From: Syncephalis fuscata
Lineage: Eukaryota > Zoopagomycota > Zoopagomycetes > Zoopagales > Piptocephalidaceae
DNA: 64,000 bases
NCBI GenBank assembly: GCA_025786725.1
Contig: JAHLTZ010000001.1
Location: 620,001 to 684,000, forward strand
Reading direction: 5' to 3'
In this document: positions 61,991 through 64,000 of the stretch, piece after piece
Layout of the letters: each line of letters opens with the position of its first letter
How positions within the stretch are numbered: position 1 is the stretch's first letter
Translations under genes and position numbers: made by a program
The notes under the pieces: model-generated
Databases searched by the model: none
The model's input: the letters and a program-made list of their open reading frames with translations, nothing else
What the model was told of the DNA's origin: nothing

Positions 61991-62222
61991 TTTACTGATA
62001 TTACATCATAGACATATTTATTAAAGTATGTTACTGCTTGAATATACAACACTAGATAATGCTGTATATCAGGTTTGCAGATTAAAGTGGCCAAACGCTG
62101 CATTTTTAAATACAACGTACAAAACTAAATCATTTACATAGCATTTCTATTTATAGTGCTATTTAAAGATTAATTATATACTTTTATTGTTAATAAATTG
62201 TTGTCAATTCAGCGATAAACAG
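61991..62222. other. Short intergenic gap before ACC1
   Basis: AT-rich sequence between the duplicated block and the ACC1 stop codon. No feature seen. Confidence 0.4.
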
Positions 62223-64000
62223 TTACGGTCGGGGTAGACCAAGCTCAGCCAATAATGCTTGCTGATCCGATTGTGACATGGCTTTAATGGCTTGTGCTAA
62301 TCCTTGCATAGCCGCCACATGATTCTCTTGTACAAGCATCGCCGTCTGATGGCGAATACAATTGGATCGTACACTAGCTTGGCAATGCTCGATTGCTGCT
62401 TGACCAGCTGATGATTCAAGCCATTCGGCAACATAGTATCATCGTATGGGTATCACTTGACAGTGATTGTCACACATGGTCTTTTGTAGCATTTTAACAG
62501 CTTGTGCGCGTGATAAATCACCATCTGCTGACCGCAATTGTGTGTAGGCTCGTTCTTCGCCAATCGGCGGCGTAGACGCCAGTAGAAGTAGCGACGAGCA
62601 TTCTGCCATTTCAGCACTTTACGAATAACACCCTTGGCCAACATACGGCCAGGTGTATCGTGTAAATCGGCAAACTGCAACGCTACTTGTCGATAAACCG
62701 GTGCCAGTTCACGTTCACGGGCATCCAATAATTCTTTAGCTTCAGCTCGTTGGGCCGTTGACAGTGTAAGATCATCAAGTTGTCGTTTATGTTCGCGGAA
62801 TGGCGTATCCAATCGCTGCATTACATTGACATCTGATTACGACGGAACTTAACATCAACAATGCCTTCAGGTTCAAGTATACCGGCTCGACTTGCTTCAT
62901 CGGCGTACATTTCCATATAATCTGGATTAATGGTTGGATCAAGTACGACCCAGGCTCCACCTCGTAATTCACCATTAGGAATGATGTAAACAAAGATGGG
63001 TGGCGATAGGCTACAAGTGCATCGACGATAAATGAGCCATATTTCAATATCTCGTTAAACATATCGCGTTGACCACCACTAAATCCACGCCAATTAGCAA
63101 ATATAATTAATGGCAATTGTTCGCCATTATTAAAGTCACGAATGGCTTGTGCAGTCTTATAAGCCGAGTTTGGATACCAAACTTGACCCGGCTCGCTTGT
63201 ACTTGTTCTTCTGAATTAGCATTTGCCGGATCAGCTGGAATAATACGTTCACCGGTACGAGATTCAACGGAAATCACACCCACTGGAATACCACCTAGAC
63301 GTGCTCGACCCACCACCTAATTAATAGTAATTAATTAGCTAATTAGCTACCATTACACCAATAAATACTTTTATATATATACTTACCACACTACGAGCCC
63401 ATCCGACTAACGTTTCCATAAATGAATCACGATCAAAGAATCCACCTAACCAATGCTGTTCTCGCTATGTTCATCACTTGACATTTTACCAGCCAGTAGT
63501 AAGCGTGGATCATAAGGTGTAGTCGATGGCTCCACTTCAATATCGCGATCAACTGGATCAAAGTTATACAACCAAATAGGTAGAGGCGCATCACGCTGTC
63601 GCGGTACATATGATAACCAACGCATAATACGATTGATACCGTGCAAATCATGTTCAGCTACTAAATGGGCCACACCATTTTTATGCATGATTTGTGTACC
63701 ACCTAATTGCAGATTAGATGCATATACTTCACGACCCAGTACTTTATTAAGAGCCGATGCACCCGTCAATAAAATAGGTTGTCCTTGATTTTGAATGACA
63801 CGCTGCCCCAGTCGTACCAAATAGGCACCAATACCTAATAAATATGATAAATATTATAAACAATACAGTTAATGTAGTCAAATATTTAACTTACCAACTG
63901 ATCGACAAGTTACTAGACTAATTGTGAAGATATCTTCATAGGCCCGTGATGTATCGCCAGCAATTTGGCCTGATCCTTTAGATTCTCCACGCCTAGACCA
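62223..64000 (-). CDS. ACC1: Acetyl-CoA carboxylase, C-terminal part (5' end beyond window)
   Basis: The carboxyltransferase domain reads from the right edge: [20 protein letters not shown] and VTCRSVG, then [85 protein letters not shown] and [15 protein letters not shown], ending [15 protein letters not shown] with the stop at 62223-62225. This enzyme makes malonyl-CoA, the committed step of fatty-acid synthesis; the biotin carboxylase and biotin carrier parts lie outside the window. Introns are visible near 63885-63840 and 63385-63315. Several one-base shifts interrupt the frame (near 63460, 63200, 63000-62980, 62820 and 62450). Confidence 0.93.

Overview
The window is nuclear DNA from a compact, AT-rich fungal genome. 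Introns are short (about 50-75 nt, GTAAGT-like donors, TAG acceptors) and genes are dense on both strands. A fungal-type aspartate kinase, a Vam7-like PX/SNARE protein, HRD3, a calcineurin catalytic subunit and a eukaryotic acetyl-CoA carboxylase point to Fungi. Several lineage-specific families and the base composition suggest an early-diverging fungus, possibly Zoopagomycota; that placement is inference, because no rRNA or mitochondrial marker is present.

Layout. 1-9.4 kb: an F-box protein, two seven-transmembrane (7TM) receptor-like genes, and a GPI19/PIG-P gene with long extensions. 9.5-19.5 kb: SDH assembly factor 4, the cohesin release factor WAPL, aspartate kinase, a doubtful micro-exon membrane gene, and an FAD monooxygenase. 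20-29.9 kb: another 7TM gene, a TMEM135-like peroxisomal membrane protein, malic enzyme, dolichyl-diphosphatase, an orphan five-exon gene, and cyclophilin H. 30.3-35 kb: Vam7-like SNARE and calcineurin A. 36.8-39.6 kb: a receptor-like gene with a protease-associated-like ectodomain plus 7TM, and a truncated 7TM copy. 39.6-48.4 kb: a gene-poor, duplication-rich stretch holding a dead copy of a small cysteine-rich secreted peptide, diverged repeats, and a three-copy tandem array of secreted, GPI-anchor-like cysteine-rich proteins. 49-64 kb: a second F-box protein, a SERTA-domain protein, HRD3/SEL1L, a secreted metallocarboxypeptidase, the intact cysteine-rich peptide gene, and the 3' end of ACC1, which runs off the right edge.

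The genes are not an operon or one pathway. Core housekeeping genes (ERAD, GPI and dolichol metabolism, lipid synthesis, amino-acid synthesis, cohesin, splicing) are interleaved with fast-evolving surface, secreted and receptor-like genes.

A dominant technical feature is that most 'broken' genes, including conserved ones, are restored by adding one base (occasionally two), usually in a short A/T run. I read these as consensus indel errors rather than real pseudogenes, and I give whole-gene spans accordingly. Exon limits were worked out by hand from splice signals and homologous motifs recalled from family knowledge; no alignments or searches were run.
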